Notes: generated from the letters alone by a model not told the origin. Counted from the first letter of the stretch, positions 1-8,358 are shown. The stretch: 64,000 nucleotides of DNA from Bacillus xiamenensis (GCF_000300535.1 NZ_AMSH01000007.1:1-64000); one strand, 5' to 3'. Translations and numbers: made by a program.

Positions 1-515
1 AAACTTTAAGTAAAGTAGAACCAGGAGCTATTATTGAACTCCCGTTAGAAGAAGTTGGAAAATTGAGCTATGCTTTAATCATTTCAGGTGAGGGAAAAAA
101 TCAATATGATGATATTTTAATCCAATACTATGATTTGTTTGTTGATGACAGAATAGAAAAAAGTGAGTTAAAACAATTGATAAAAAAAGAGAATGGACTA
201 TTTGTTGCAAGTACAGGATTGACAGGATTTTTAAGTGGTTCATGGAAAGTCATTACAAAAATAAAGCAAGATTTTATAAAAGAAGAGGATCTTCAAAATC
301 TGAAATTCGTGGAATACCGAGATGGAAATTATTATGTAAGCAAGGGTAAAGAAGGTCACGATGCACCTGTTAGGTCCTTAGAGGTTGCTGATCCAAAAAC
401 CGCTAAAATGATATTTAACCCGATTGGTATGTATGGCGAATACATTATTAAACGTATTCTTACTTTATATTTTAAAGGTATGTCAATGGAAGATATTATT
501 AAATACGAAATATAG
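1..515 (+). CDS. Imm26-like immunity protein, 5' end outside window
   Basis: The reading frame is open from the first base, so the start lies upstream; the visible part is about 170 codons. It begins with the segment TLSKVEPGAIIELPLEEVGKLSYALI, of which the PGA-I-ELPL and G-LSYALII portions resemble the start of Imm26-type immunity proteins (beta-rich proteins thought to neutralise nuclease-type polymorphic toxins). A second copy lies at 2025-2892 and is nearly identical from about 2270 on, so the two are recent duplicates. No signal peptide or membrane segment is visible in the part shown. It is followed by a 15-bp hairpin. The family name is from memory of Imm26 proteins; the paralogy is seen directly. 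Confidence 0.7.
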   Translation, partial: TLSKVEPGAIIELPLEEVGKLSYALIISGEGKNQYDDILIQYYDLFVDDRIEKSELKQLIKKENGLFVASTGLTGFLSGSWKVITKIKQDFIKEEDLQNLKFVEYRDGNYYVSKGKEGHDAPVRSLEVADPKTAKMIFNPIGMYGEYIIKRILTLYFKGMSMEDIIKYEI

Positions 516-614
516 GCATCTATCATGAGGGTCAGCTGATAAAGATGATTTGTTTTAAAAGCCTTATGGAATAGTAGTATTTCAAAAAGTAAGCAATATA
601 GCTTTCTATCGTTT

Positions 615-660
615 AGCAAACAAACCTCCACTTTATCAGTAGGAGGTTTGTTTGCTTTAA
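615..660 (+). terminator. Hairpin terminator after first Imm26-like gene
   Basis: A perfect 15-bp inverted repeat (arms 615-629 and 642-656, containing AAACCTCC / GGAGGTTT) closes a 12-nt loop and is followed by a short T/A stretch. A diverged relative occurs at 24226-24261. Confidence 0.7.
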
Positions 661-698
661 AGATCATTTGAGTTTCTACAGTAATTGAGGTGAAAAAA

Positions 699-1157
699 TT
701 GAAGAAAGTTAAATTAAACACAATGACCAGAGAATCTATCGCAGATATCGAAAAAGAAATAACAAATATCGCACTGAATCTAGTGAAAGAAAAACAAGCA
801 AAATTTAAAGATTTAGGTTTAACGATCAATGCTGAATTTGGACGATTCGTATATGGAAAAAAATATAGAGGGAGAGAAATTCAAGTCTCAGATTGTTTTA
901 CAGCAGGATATCATTCATCCATATATTTTTCAGTAGATTATCTAAATGGCGAAGAGTTTCATGATGGTGAAGAAGGTGGTCAAGGTTATTGTATAGACCA
1001 TCTCGATATTTGGATTTGTGTATCGAATAATCTCGTGAGCAAAAAAGGATATTTAATAGCATTTGAAAATGAATCAGATTTGCGGGGAATGATTATACCA
1101 TTAATTGATGAATTGTATAAAGAAGCAACAGAAATTCTTCAAATCCTACGCAGCTAG
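699..1157 (+). CDS. Hypothetical protein, possible immunity protein
   Basis: About 152 codons. TTG at 699 is preferred because GAGG at 687-690 sits 8 bases upstream; GTG at 690 would lie inside that ribosome site. The N-terminal third is rich in Lys/Glu and predicted helical, followed by a central stretch with aromatic residues (GYHSSIYFSVDYLNGEEF) and an acidic glycine-rich turn (DGEEGGQGY). There is no signal peptide or transmembrane segment. I do not recognise the family. Its place between two Imm26-like copies, its size and its cytosolic acidic composition suggest an immunity protein; this is inference from context only. Confidence 0.6.
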   Translation: MKKVKLNTMTRESIADIEKEITNIALNLVKEKQAKFKDLGLTINAEFGRFVYGKKYRGREIQVSDCFTAGYHSSIYFSVDYLNGEEFHDGEEGGQGYCIDHLDIWICVSNNLVSKKGYLIAFENESDLRGMIIPLIDELYKEATEILQILRS

Positions 1158-1313
1158 GATTTTTTCAACCGGTCTAAAAGGGAGAGAAAAGGTGCTTCGA
1201 TGGGAACAAGATAAAGTAGAGCATTTGCAGTAAAGAAAGCAAGTAAAGGAAAAAGAATGAGCAAACCATTCAAAGCCATGATGAATAAAATCTTATTAGG
1301 AGGCTTATAAGCA

Positions 1314-1973
1314 GTGTATTTGAAAAATATACAATTAATGTCAGATGGTGATCGTGGGAACTTAGCCAGCCAATCCCTTTGTATGACTGAAATGTTTTTA
1401 TACGAATTAGAAAAGAAATTTCAAACAAAAGATTGTGAGGCTATTGTTTTAATATGTGGCTCTTTTAAAGACTACAAATTAATTAGTACTTCAAAAGATG
1501 AACCAGACATCTTATTTTTAAAAAATACGTATGAGCTGGAAGTACCCTTCCGTTACAGTGAATTTGAACATGCAATAAATAAGAAAAAGATCTTAGCTGA
1601 CACTTTGGAAAAAGCGATGCTCTATCTGTGTGAACTGAAAAATTGGGACAGTCAGCAAGTCAAAGCGGCATTTCAAAAAATGAAAGAAAAGGAATATAAA
1701 GCAGAGATAAAAGGAAAACAAAGAAAATTAAGTCCTGATAAAACAAAGAAAGCATATCCTCTGATTGAATTAGATTTAAAGCAGTTTACTCTTTATCTTG
1801 TAGTTGAAGACAATAAAAGAAATATCTTAAATAAAAAATTAATTGCTAAAACCGATACCTATTTAGAAGACATTTCGTATCACATGAGAGAGCTAAAGTG
1901 GCTAACTGATCATGAAGTGGCACTTTTCAAACGTGCAAATAAAACAGTTTATACAAGTATACATTTATCGTGA
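1314..1973 (+). CDS. Hypothetical protein, 219 aa
   Basis: GTG start at 1314 follows TAGGAGG (about 1295-1301) at workable spacing. The protein is soluble, with a Lys-rich linker near residues 120-145 that separates an N-terminal part from a beta-rich C-terminal part (LIELDLKQFTLYLVVED). No known motif was recognised. The upstream 150 bases contain a short open stretch ending in a glycine-leucine tail just before the ribosome site, which may be the end of a lost toxin gene. It belongs to the same co-oriented cluster of small genes, so an immunity role is plausible but unproven. Confidence 0.6.
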   Translation: MYLKNIQLMSDGDRGNLASQSLCMTEMFLYELEKKFQTKDCEAIVLICGSFKDYKLISTSKDEPDILFLKNTYELEVPFRYSEFEHAINKKKILADTLEKAMLYLCELKNWDSQQVKAAFQKMKEKEYKAEIKGKQRKLSPDKTKKAYPLIELDLKQFTLYLVVEDNKRNILNKKLIAKTDTYLEDISYHMRELKWLTDHEVALFKRANKTVYTSIHLS

Positions 1974-2024
1974 TAAATCAAAATGAGAAAATAAAGAACC
2001 CAATATATAAGGAGGGTATTCCAA

Positions 2025-2892
2025 ATGGGCTTTTGGGAAGAAGAACATAAGAAAAAGACCATCATGATCGGTGATGACGGATTAGATATTTTTGAAGAAG
2101 CGATCGAACAATTTTATGAAATGACTGAGGAACATTTGGAGAGAAAGCCAACGATTGATGAGATGCTTTTAACAATTATGATGGCTTTAAACAATGGAGG
2201 GAGTCACTATTTTGATGATTTAAACGACAAAGAAGTAACGGATATTAAAATAACAACTAAAAAAGTAAAAACTTTAAGTAAAGTAGAACCAGGAGCTATA
2301 TTTGAACTCCCATTAAAAGAAGTTGGGAAATTGAGCTATGCTTTGATCATTGCGGGTGAGGGGAAAAATCAATATGATGATATTTTAATCCAATAACATG
2401 ATTTGTTTGTTGATGATTGATCATATCAAAGTTGGGAAATTGAGCTATGCTTTGATCATTGCGGGTGAGGGGAAAAATCAATATGATGATATTTTAATCC
2501 AATACTATGATTTGTTTGTTGATGAAAGAATAGAAAAAAATGAATTAAAACAATTGATGAAAAAAGAGAATGAACTATTTGTTGCAAATACAGGTCTGAC
2601 AGGCTTTTTAAATGGTTCATGGAATGTCATCACAAAAATAAATCAAGATTTTATAAAAGAAGAGAATCTTCAAAATCTGAAATTCGTGGAATACCGAGAT
2701 GGAAATTATTACGTAAGCAAGGGGAAAGAAGGTCACAATGCACCTGTTATGGACTTAGAGGTTGCTGACCCAAAAACGGCTAAAATGATATTTAACCCGA
2801 TTGGTATGCTTGGCGAATACACTATTATAAGCATTCTTTCATTATATTTTAAAGGTATGTCAATGGAGGATATTATTAAATATGAAATATAG
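2025..2892 (+). pseudogene. Imm26-like gene broken by internal 109-bp tandem duplication
   Basis: ATG at 2025 follows GGAGGG. The frame encodes an acidic helical N-terminus (MGFWEEEHKKK, then IDEMLLTIMMALNN), then the Imm26-like core, but stops at a TAA near 2394-2396. A second frame, shifted by one base, resumes the core at about 2431 and runs to 2892. The cause is a partial tandem duplication (see repeat 2322-2524): 109 bases is not a multiple of three, and the first copy also has CAA-TAA where the second has CAA-TAC. Removing one copy would restore an uninterrupted gene of about 252 codons. The C-terminal half is nearly identical to the gene at 1-515, which shows the intact reading. Confidence 0.8.
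2322..2524 (+). repeat. Partial tandem duplication inside Imm26-like gene
   Basis: About 94 bases at 2322-2415 recur at 2431-2524 (offset 109) with two base differences visible near the end (TAACATG versus TACTATG). Both copies begin GTTGGGAAATTGAGC. A 15-base stretch joins them. The offset shifts the reading frame. Confidence 0.9.
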
Positions 2893-2939
2893 GCAGTTTA
2901 CAGCGCAAAATAAGTTTTGAAAAAGGAATGGTGTAATAA

Positions 2940-3182
2940 ATGGCTGAACCAAAAATGCTAGACTGTTTAAATAAAATACGAAATGTCTTAAAGGGGACGA
3001 TCACAAGAGAACAAGTGTCTGATTGGGCTGAAATTTACGTTTCTGCAGACGATCCAAAAATAGACGATGATCAAGTTTGGGATATGCTGATTCTTTTAAG
3101 TGGAATTGATTTGAAAGATTCACCTAATTCTTACTTACATCCTGTAGAGGATTTGAATGACTGGTTAGAAGAATACAAATAG
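2940..3182 (+). CDS. Small hypothetical protein, 80 aa, likely immunity-type
   Basis: ATG at 2940 after AAGGAATGG. The product is a strongly acidic, fully helical-looking 80-residue protein with the pattern TREQVSDWA, VWDMLILLSGIDLKDSP, and a C-terminal EDLNDWLEEYK. The shape (W-A in the first half, L-L-SGIDL in the middle, DWLEEY at the end) recurs in small Bacillus immunity-like proteins as far as I recall, but I cannot put a family name on it. No membrane segment. It lies 47 bases after the broken Imm26-like gene, in the same orientation. Confidence 0.65.
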   Translation: MAEPKMLDCLNKIRNVLKGTITREQVSDWAEIYVSADDPKIDDDQVWDMLILLSGIDLKDSPNSYLHPVEDLNDWLEEYK

Positions 3183-3253
3183 TTCCTATATACGAGCTTG
3201 CTAAATTCTTATGGTTAAGCCCATTTATAAATAAAAGGAGTGACGCAATATCC

Positions 3254-3631
3254 ATGCATCCGAAAGAATTAGAAACCACCGTCCAATTACCTGCGAAAAA
3301 GCGTTATGACTATTTCATCAAAAAGATTGTTGATTTTGAAGAGGTTTGGTCATTAAGAAACGAGAAGGGGTGGGTGATGTCAGAGGATGAACATCGTGTA
3401 CCGCAGCTTCATTTTTGGCCGACAGAGGAACATGCCGCTTATTGTGCGATCGACCAATGGGGAAAAACAGTGCCAGAAATGATTGATTTAGACGATTTCA
3501 TAGAAGAGTGGCTGCCGGGAATGATAGCAGATGGAATCAATCCGTCCATTTTCTATAATCGAAATAATTCGGTGTCAATTGAAATTCAAACATTAAAAGA
3601 AGATATAGAGGAAGAATTAAAAAACTACTAG
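3254..3631 (+). CDS. DUF2750 domain-containing protein
   Basis: ATG at 3254 after AAAGGAGTG. The 125-residue protein carries the DUF2750 layout: an opening LPAKKRYDYFIKKIVDFEEVW, then SLRNEKGWVM, FWPTEEHAAYCA, IDLDDFIEEWLPGM and a closing acidic DIEEEL. The domain is uncharacterised, about 100-120 residues, and found next to toxin or immunity genes in many bacteria. No signal peptide. The length is usual for the family. Function in this cell is not known; its position inside the immunity array suggests toxin neutralisation. Confidence 0.75.
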   Translation: MHPKELETTVQLPAKKRYDYFIKKIVDFEEVWSLRNEKGWVMSEDEHRVPQLHFWPTEEHAAYCAIDQWGKTVPEMIDLDDFIEEWLPGMIADGINPSIFYNRNNSVSIEIQTLKEDIEEELKNY

Positions 3632-3655
3632 TTCGACAAGAGTGGAGGTAGTTGT

Positions 3656-4285
3656 TTGAAACGGCTTGAAGACTTATTTATTCGTTCAGAAAAAGAATTC
3701 AAATTCTATCAGAATTTAGTAGACCATGTGTTTGACACAAATAAAGAGCTGCCACAACAAGTCTTCCGAAAGACATTTGAGTGTTGTTTGTTTCAAGAGT
3801 TTGATTGGGCATTGAGTAATGATATTTTACCAACCATTAAAGAGTTATCAACTGTTACACAAGATAGAGAATTTTTAACTGCAGTACTTCAACCAGATCC
3901 AACTCAATATTATTTAAAGGAATTTGGTTATTTTAATTGGGTCAAAGCGAGTGTGAACATTTCAAGTGAGGATTATGTAAACGCACTATGGATGCACCCA
4001 AAAGGTTCCATAGCGGATAATATAATCACGAATTCGAATATAGTTGTCTGGTTAGCTCATTCTTTGCAGTGGGCGATTTGGGCAGATAGGGATATGGGAA
4101 TTTGTGTAATAGGGATGATATCAACAAAAGATTCTGTGAAAAATAGGTTATTAAAAGAAGGGTGGAAACGAATGGATCACCCTGTTTTAGCAAATTGGTT
4201 TGAAGGATTATTGAAGGATCAAAAAACATTCAATGACTATTACACTCAAATGCTTTCTCATTATGCGTCATGTTACAAGCGGTGA
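3656..4285 (+). CDS. Hypothetical protein, paralogue of next gene (copy 1)
   Basis: TTG start at 3656, with GGAGG at 3644-3648 seven bases upstream. The 209-residue soluble protein is clearly related to the next gene: both share LFQEFDWALS/LFEEFHWLLS, a Y-FGYFNWVKAS / FGYYPWVKVS segment near residue 90-100, and a C-terminal W-AHSLQWAIWADRD / W-SPSAKWIIYGDRG segment. No family recognised. The conserved W-x(8-9)-W-x(3-4)-DR block resembles a beta hairpin. Tandem diverged paralogues are typical of immunity arrays that protect against several toxin variants; that reading is inference. Confidence 0.65.
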   Translation: MKRLEDLFIRSEKEFKFYQNLVDHVFDTNKELPQQVFRKTFECCLFQEFDWALSNDILPTIKELSTVTQDREFLTAVLQPDPTQYYLKEFGYFNWVKASVNISSEDYVNALWMHPKGSIADNIITNSNIVVWLAHSLQWAIWADRDMGICVIGMISTKDSVKNRLLKEGWKRMDHPVLANWFEGLLKDQKTFNDYYTQMLSHYASCYKR

Positions 4286-4341
4286 GATGGAGTATCAACG
4301 ACTAATGATAGACTTACCCGAAGATATGAAAGGAGCATAAA

Positions 4342-4950
4342 GTGAAACATTTGTTTATATCCGATCCAAAAGAACTTGAACATGTTCTATCGTTTGTTCA
4401 TTCGCTCATTCACAGTACGAAGACATTCCCTGATCAAGTGTTGAAAACGAAAACCCCTCATTATTTATTCGAAGAATTCCATTGGTTGTTATCAGATGAT
4501 GGTTGGGAAATATTAAAAGGTTTAGCTTTGAATCATCATGATGACTATATACTCATGGCTGTATTAGATGAGCAGAAGAGCATGGATGATTATTATCATG
4601 ATTTTGGTTATTATCCTTGGGTGAAAGTATCGTTAAACCTCACACCAAGTGATTACCTCGATCTTTTAACGGATTATCCGATAGAGAGTGTAAATGATAG
4701 CATAATGGATATTGCTTCACGTGTGATATGGGTTTCCCCTTCTGCGAAATGGATCATTTATGGCGACAGAGGTTATGAGATAGGAGTACTAGCGATTCTT
4801 CAATTAGAACAAATGAATAAACAATTGTTAAAAACGTGGAGAATTTTAGATGAGATTGTATTAGGCTGGATTTCAGTTGTATTTCCGAATCAAAAACTTC
4901 CTGATGATTTTAAAAAAGAACTGATTCGAAATTATACAAACGTAGAATGA
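4342..4950 (+). CDS. Hypothetical protein, paralogue of previous gene (copy 2)
   Basis: GTG at 4342 with AGGAG at 4331-4335. The 202-residue protein aligns along its whole length with the product of 3656-4285 (similar DQVLKTKTPHYLFEEFHWLLSDD, DYYHDFGYYPWVKVS, VIWVSPSAKWIIYGDR), with identity that I judge by eye as moderate, so the duplication is old. Soluble, no recognised domain. Same strand and close spacing point to co-transcription with its neighbours. Confidence 0.65.
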   Translation: MKHLFISDPKELEHVLSFVHSLIHSTKTFPDQVLKTKTPHYLFEEFHWLLSDDGWEILKGLALNHHDDYILMAVLDEQKSMDDYYHDFGYYPWVKVSLNLTPSDYLDLLTDYPIESVNDSIMDIASRVIWVSPSAKWIIYGDRGYEIGVLAILQLEQMNKQLLKTWRILDEIVLGWISVVFPNQKLPDDFKKELIRNYTNVE

Positions 4951-4973
4951 AATAACTTCATAAGGAGGAAGAC

Positions 4974-5657
4974 ATGAATCAAATAGACAATGTGTTATCT
5001 ATACTAGATGAGTCTTTTCTAAATAAAGAGTTTCCATTATTAGATAATGTAAACTTTGATTTTGCCAAAGGGAAGCTTTCTCTATTTACTAGAGAGGAAA
5101 ATTGGCTGATCACGATTCAATTATTCGGTTTATCGAAGGTAGGACCGTCTATTGATTTTTATGCGATTGGTCATGATTTGAAGAATGGATCAATCAATTT
5201 TCTACTGGATGAGCTTTTTGATTTCGTGGATCATCATCATGAAATAATAGATGATGATGAGATAGAACATGGGTTCACAAAGCATCCTTTACGAATTAGA
5301 TTAAATGGAGACTATTTTCATGTTCAAATACCAGAGTCATGCCAAGCTGATGTAACAGAGGAAAATGAATGGATTACTTTGTTAAGAGAAATGGCCAAAC
5401 ATCGAGATTTGCTGGATAGTTTATGGATGACAGATCAAGAACAATTTGACATCGTTCAGCATGTATATGCTAAACCGCTCTATACAACTGAATCATGGTT
5501 TCATCCAGAAACGCATAGCCAACTCCCTAGTCAATCTCCTTTTTTTCAATCGGTTGCGAAGAGTTTGATCTATCAAGATCCAACATGCATTGTAAATATA
5601 AATACGAACACTGACTGGAGATTATGGTCAGATTTTGATACTGTGGAATATTTTTAG
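4974..5657 (+). CDS. Hypothetical protein, DUF7003-like
   Basis: ATG at 4974 after AAGGAGG. The 227-residue protein opens ILDESFLNKEFPLLDN, followed by KLSLFTREENWLITIQLFGLS. From memory this opening (a short helix, FP-LDN, then a beta strand with RLSLYR--DWA) is the signature of an uncharacterised family called DUF7003. A histidine/aspartate-rich stretch (DHHHEIIDDDEIEHG) lies near residues 85-100. No signal peptide or membrane helix. Likely part of the same immunity-like cluster. Family assignment is moderate. Confidence 0.6.
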   Translation: MNQIDNVLSILDESFLNKEFPLLDNVNFDFAKGKLSLFTREENWLITIQLFGLSKVGPSIDFYAIGHDLKNGSINFLLDELFDFVDHHHEIIDDDEIEHGFTKHPLRIRLNGDYFHVQIPESCQADVTEENEWITLLREMAKHRDLLDSLWMTDQEQFDIVQHVYAKPLYTTESWFHPETHSQLPSQSPFFQSVAKSLIYQDPTCIVNINTNTDWRLWSDFDTVEYF

Positions 5658-5696
5658 TTTCGTCTGATGTTTTAAATCGGTGAGGTGGAGCAAGTA

Positions 5697-6173
5697 ATGA
5701 GAATCGTATTAGCAAAAGAGAAAAATCTATTCGAAGTAAATGAATTAATAAAGAAAATCAATTTAAACTTAGAAGAGTATAACTGGGTCATAAGTGATGT
5801 GACCCTCACAATGCTTCACGATCGAAAAAATCAATCTCATTCAGAAGTCATGCCGAATTATACGGATTTTTTATTTCTAAAGGGTGAACATTTCAAAAAA
5901 TTCTTACACGACTATTCTTATTCTTTTATTTTCGCTGTTTTGACCGCATTGCCTCGTCATGTAGAGCATTTGAATATCAGTTCAATACCTCAAATTGAAG
6001 AGAATGAACGATATTGGAACGTGAATTATACACCCGTTATCCCTCAAGCCGTGTTTGAAATCGGATTTTTTGATTCGACAGATGTTATTTTTACAGGAGA
6101 TCAGAATATCTTAAGCGAATTTCGAAAAAAAGCGGACTTTATTTCATTTGAAGAATATTTACAAACTCCGTGA
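5697..6173 (+). CDS. Hypothetical protein, DUF2691-like
   Basis: ATG at 5697 is chosen because GAGGTGGAG (5682-5690) lies 6 bases upstream; a GTG at 5685 would be inside it. The 158-residue product has NLNLEEYNWVISD near the start, FLKGEHFKKFLHDYSYSFIFAVLTALP in the middle, and PQAVFEIGFFDSTDVIFTGDQNILSEFRKK near the end. This ordering matches my memory of DUF2691 proteins of Bacillus (function unknown), but I could not align it. Soluble, co-oriented with the array. Confidence 0.6.
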   Translation: MRIVLAKEKNLFEVNELIKKINLNLEEYNWVISDVTLTMLHDRKNQSHSEVMPNYTDFLFLKGEHFKKFLHDYSYSFIFAVLTALPRHVEHLNISSIPQIEENERYWNVNYTPVIPQAVFEIGFFDSTDVIFTGDQNILSEFRKKADFISFEEYLQTP

Positions 6174-6233
6174 CACGATAAGAATAGAGTTCATTCTGAA
6201 AAAATAGGGGAATACGTTAGGGGAGTGAATGAG

Positions 6234-6632
6234 ATGTTTAGCAGTATAGAGAAATGGATCGATTATTTAGATGGTGTCTGTGATGTACTGGCATTCTCAT
6301 TTGATTTTTTTCGTAAAGAACTAGTCATAAACATTAGTATAAGTGAAATAAATGATGCTCGGTATCATGAATTGCGATTTATGAATGTGGCGAGTCTTTA
6401 TTATAATGGGGGTGAAGGTAATGATAGATTTGAAGAATTGATTCAAGAAGAGATGAATTGGCAAATTTTTGAATGTAGTTACCATCCTAATGGGATAGGG
6501 AACCTTAAAAATGTACTTCTTGAAGAATTTGATTCAAATGCAAATTTTCTATTTAACATCAATGGGATGTTACTCGCAATAGAATCGAAAAACGTATGTT
6601 TCGATTCACAAGAATTTATTTGCAGTGTATAG
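6234..6632 (+). CDS. Hypothetical protein, 132 aa
   Basis: ATG at 6234 with AGGGGAG about 8 bases upstream (6218-6225); an upstream GTG at 6225 overlaps that site. Small acidic soluble protein with alternating hydrophobic strands (FDFFRKELVINISIS, LRFMNVASLYY, ANFLFNINGMLLAI). No motif recognised. The strand-rich pattern is like other small immunity proteins in Bacillus toxin loci, but this is only a resemblance in size and composition. Confidence 0.6.
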   Translation: MFSSIEKWIDYLDGVCDVLAFSFDFFRKELVINISISEINDARYHELRFMNVASLYYNGGEGNDRFEELIQEEMNWQIFECSYHPNGIGNLKNVLLEEFDSNANFLFNINGMLLAIESKNVCFDSQEFICSV

Positions 6633-6691
6633 AAAGATCTCATTAGCGTCTAAATAAGAATTAAAAACAATGAGAGATTGGGGAAAAATCC

Positions 6692-7039
6692 ATGAGAATC
6701 AGCCGTGATAAACAAGGTTTATTCAATGATTTAAAACAACGTTATCAATACTTATTAGATTCATCTTATCCAGATGAAATCGTCTCTTTTGAAGAGGAAA
6801 CTGGTATGTGGTCCGATGATTTTTATGAATTTTTCACACTTGTGACAGGCAGCTTGAGTCTTGTGATCGATCATAAACGAATACCGAAAAAACAGTTAAA
6901 CGTGCTACGTCAGTCATTTGAAGAGCAATATCCCCAAATCAAATCATGTCAACAGATCCTTGAATCGTATCCTTTATTGCATTCCTATGTTCAATACCAT
7001 GAAGAAACAAGAAAACGAATCATTGCACTTATACAATAA
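6692..7039 (+). CDS. Hypothetical protein, possibly YxiJ-like
   Basis: ATG at 6692 with GGGGAAAA a few bases upstream. The 115-residue product has SSYPDEIVSFEEETGMWSDDF, FFTLVTGSLSLVI, RIPKKQLNVLRQSFEEQYPQ and a closing helix YEETRKR-like. The order FP-D-I, TGSLS, IP--Q---L--SF resembles YxiJ-like proteins, a family coded in the B. subtilis yxi toxin/immunity region, though I recall it only approximately. Soluble. Spacing of 18 bases to the next gene suggests one transcript. Confidence 0.55.
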   Translation: MRISRDKQGLFNDLKQRYQYLLDSSYPDEIVSFEEETGMWSDDFYEFFTLVTGSLSLVIDHKRIPKKQLNVLRQSFEEQYPQIKSCQQILESYPLLHSYVQYHEETRKRIIALIQ

Positions 7040-7057
7040 CCTCTTGGAGGCCAAACA

Positions 7058-7435
7058 ATGACATGGTTTTTAAATGAAAAAATCCAGAAACAAATCCCTG
7101 ATTTCAATATCAACCATCTAAAGCAAATCAATGAATTTCACTACTTTAAAGAGTATAATGAACATTACGACTTGATCAACTGTATTGTAATACACATCCC
7201 ATATGATTCCCCGAATCTGCAAGCAGACATTCATCTGAAATTTACCAACGTCTCTTCTGTTCAAATCAAAGATTTGGAGTTAACAAACGATTCCTATCTT
7301 TTTTTGAACATTCAACTTTTGGATAGAGGCTGGGAATATTTGAATTACTTTGTCGAAGATTATGAAGAACAGTATTTTTCTTTTTACTGTCAAACGGTTC
7401 AAGTCATACAAGTCGTATCAAATGAATCGGGCTAG
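7058..7435 (+). CDS. Hypothetical protein, last gene of immunity-like array
   Basis: ATG at 7058 after CTTGGAGG. The 125-residue product ends with LLDRGWEYLNYFVEDYEEQYFSFYC; the RGWE-L-Y-V-DYE---FYC pattern is found in small Bacillus immunity-type proteins as far as I remember, but I cannot name the family. No membrane helix or signal peptide. It is the last small gene before the esterase and closes the co-oriented cluster that begins at the window edge. Confidence 0.55.
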   Translation: MTWFLNEKIQKQIPDFNINHLKQINEFHYFKEYNEHYDLINCIVIHIPYDSPNLQADIHLKFTNVSSVQIKDLELTNDSYLFLNIQLLDRGWEYLNYFVEDYEEQYFSFYCQTVQVIQVVSNESG

Positions 7436-7488
7436 TCGCTCTACATATGTGCGAATCATACTTCCCCATCCCAACACAGAAAGGTGCA

Positions 7489-8358
7489 ATGACATTGAAT
7501 CGAATCATGAAAGGGCTCTTATTTGTAGCTGTCATCACAGGCTTATTGGTTAGTGCGTTTTTTGTGTTCCGTTTCAACCAGCCTAAACCGACGACAAACA
7601 TCCATTACGCAGACACACAAAACAAACAGCAAACACTCGATATGTATATGCCAAAGGGAAAAGATGAAGACAAAAAGAAGAAGCATCCAGTGATGATCTA
7701 TCTCCATGGCGGCGGCTGGACAGGCGGCGATAAGAATAGAGTCGCTTCAAAGGCTGATTATTTTACGGGTCAAGGGTATGTGTTTGTTTCAATGAATTAC
7801 AGGCTTCACCCTGATGCCACCTATGAGCAGATGGCGGATGATACGGCGAATGCTATTAAGTGGGTCAAGGATCATGCAGATGAATATCAAATCGATCCAT
7901 CAAAAATCAATGTGATGGGCCATTCGGCAGGTGGTCATTTAACGGCATTGGTTGCTACAGATTCGACCTACTTAAAACGTGTGGGGCTGTCGCCAAAAAC
8001 GATCAAATCCATCGTTATTTTAGATGGACCGTTAAACATGAATCAATTTATACAAGCCATTCCATCGTATAAAAAAGTGTTTGGCCAACAGGAGAAGACC
8101 TGGACAAAGGCTTCGCCTGTCACTTATATGAACGGAGCCAACCTGCCGCCTGTTTATTTAGTTACAAGATGGGAAAATCCTGAAGGATATCGATTTGCCG
8201 AAAAGCTCAATCATGATAAAGGCTCTCGGTATGTTTTTCGGGTTCATACGCTGAGCCACAGTGACCTAAATAAATGGTTTGGATCAGACCGGGCGCCAAA
8301 AGAAGCGCAAGAGATGACAAAGGCTGTCATGGCTTTTGTGAAAAAACAAAATCAATAA
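7489..8358 (+). CDS. Membrane-anchored alpha/beta-hydrolase (esterase/lipase type)
   Basis: The protein has an N-terminal hydrophobic segment (about residues 7-26) that should anchor it with the catalytic part outside the cell. HGGGW at residues 73-77 is the oxyanion-hole motif of the hormone-sensitive-lipase-like fold, and GHSAGG around residue 146 is the nucleophile elbow with the catalytic serine. Acid and histidine candidates lie near DGPL and LSHSD further on. It would hydrolyse short-chain esters; the substrate is unknown. ATG 7489 and TTG 7495 are both possible because the AAGG element at 7481-7484 suits the latter better; an ATG at 7507 lacks a ribosome site. Length of about 290 residues is normal. 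Confidence 0.8.
   Translation: MTLNRIMKGLLFVAVITGLLVSAFFVFRFNQPKPTTNIHYADTQNKQQTLDMYMPKGKDEDKKKKHPVMIYLHGGGWTGGDKNRVASKADYFTGQGYVFVSMNYRLHPDATYEQMADDTANAIKWVKDHADEYQIDPSKINVMGHSAGGHLTALVATDSTYLKRVGLSPKTIKSIVILDGPLNMNQFIQAIPSYKKVFGQQEKTWTKASPVTYMNGANLPPVYLVTRWENPEGYRFAEKLNHDKGSRYVFRVHTLSHSDLNKWFGSDRAPKEAQEMTKAVMAFVKKQNQ

Noticed and set aside
356-829. Reverse-strand open frame of 157 codons over the first two genes
   Set aside because: It is antisense to two better supported genes and crosses a terminator.
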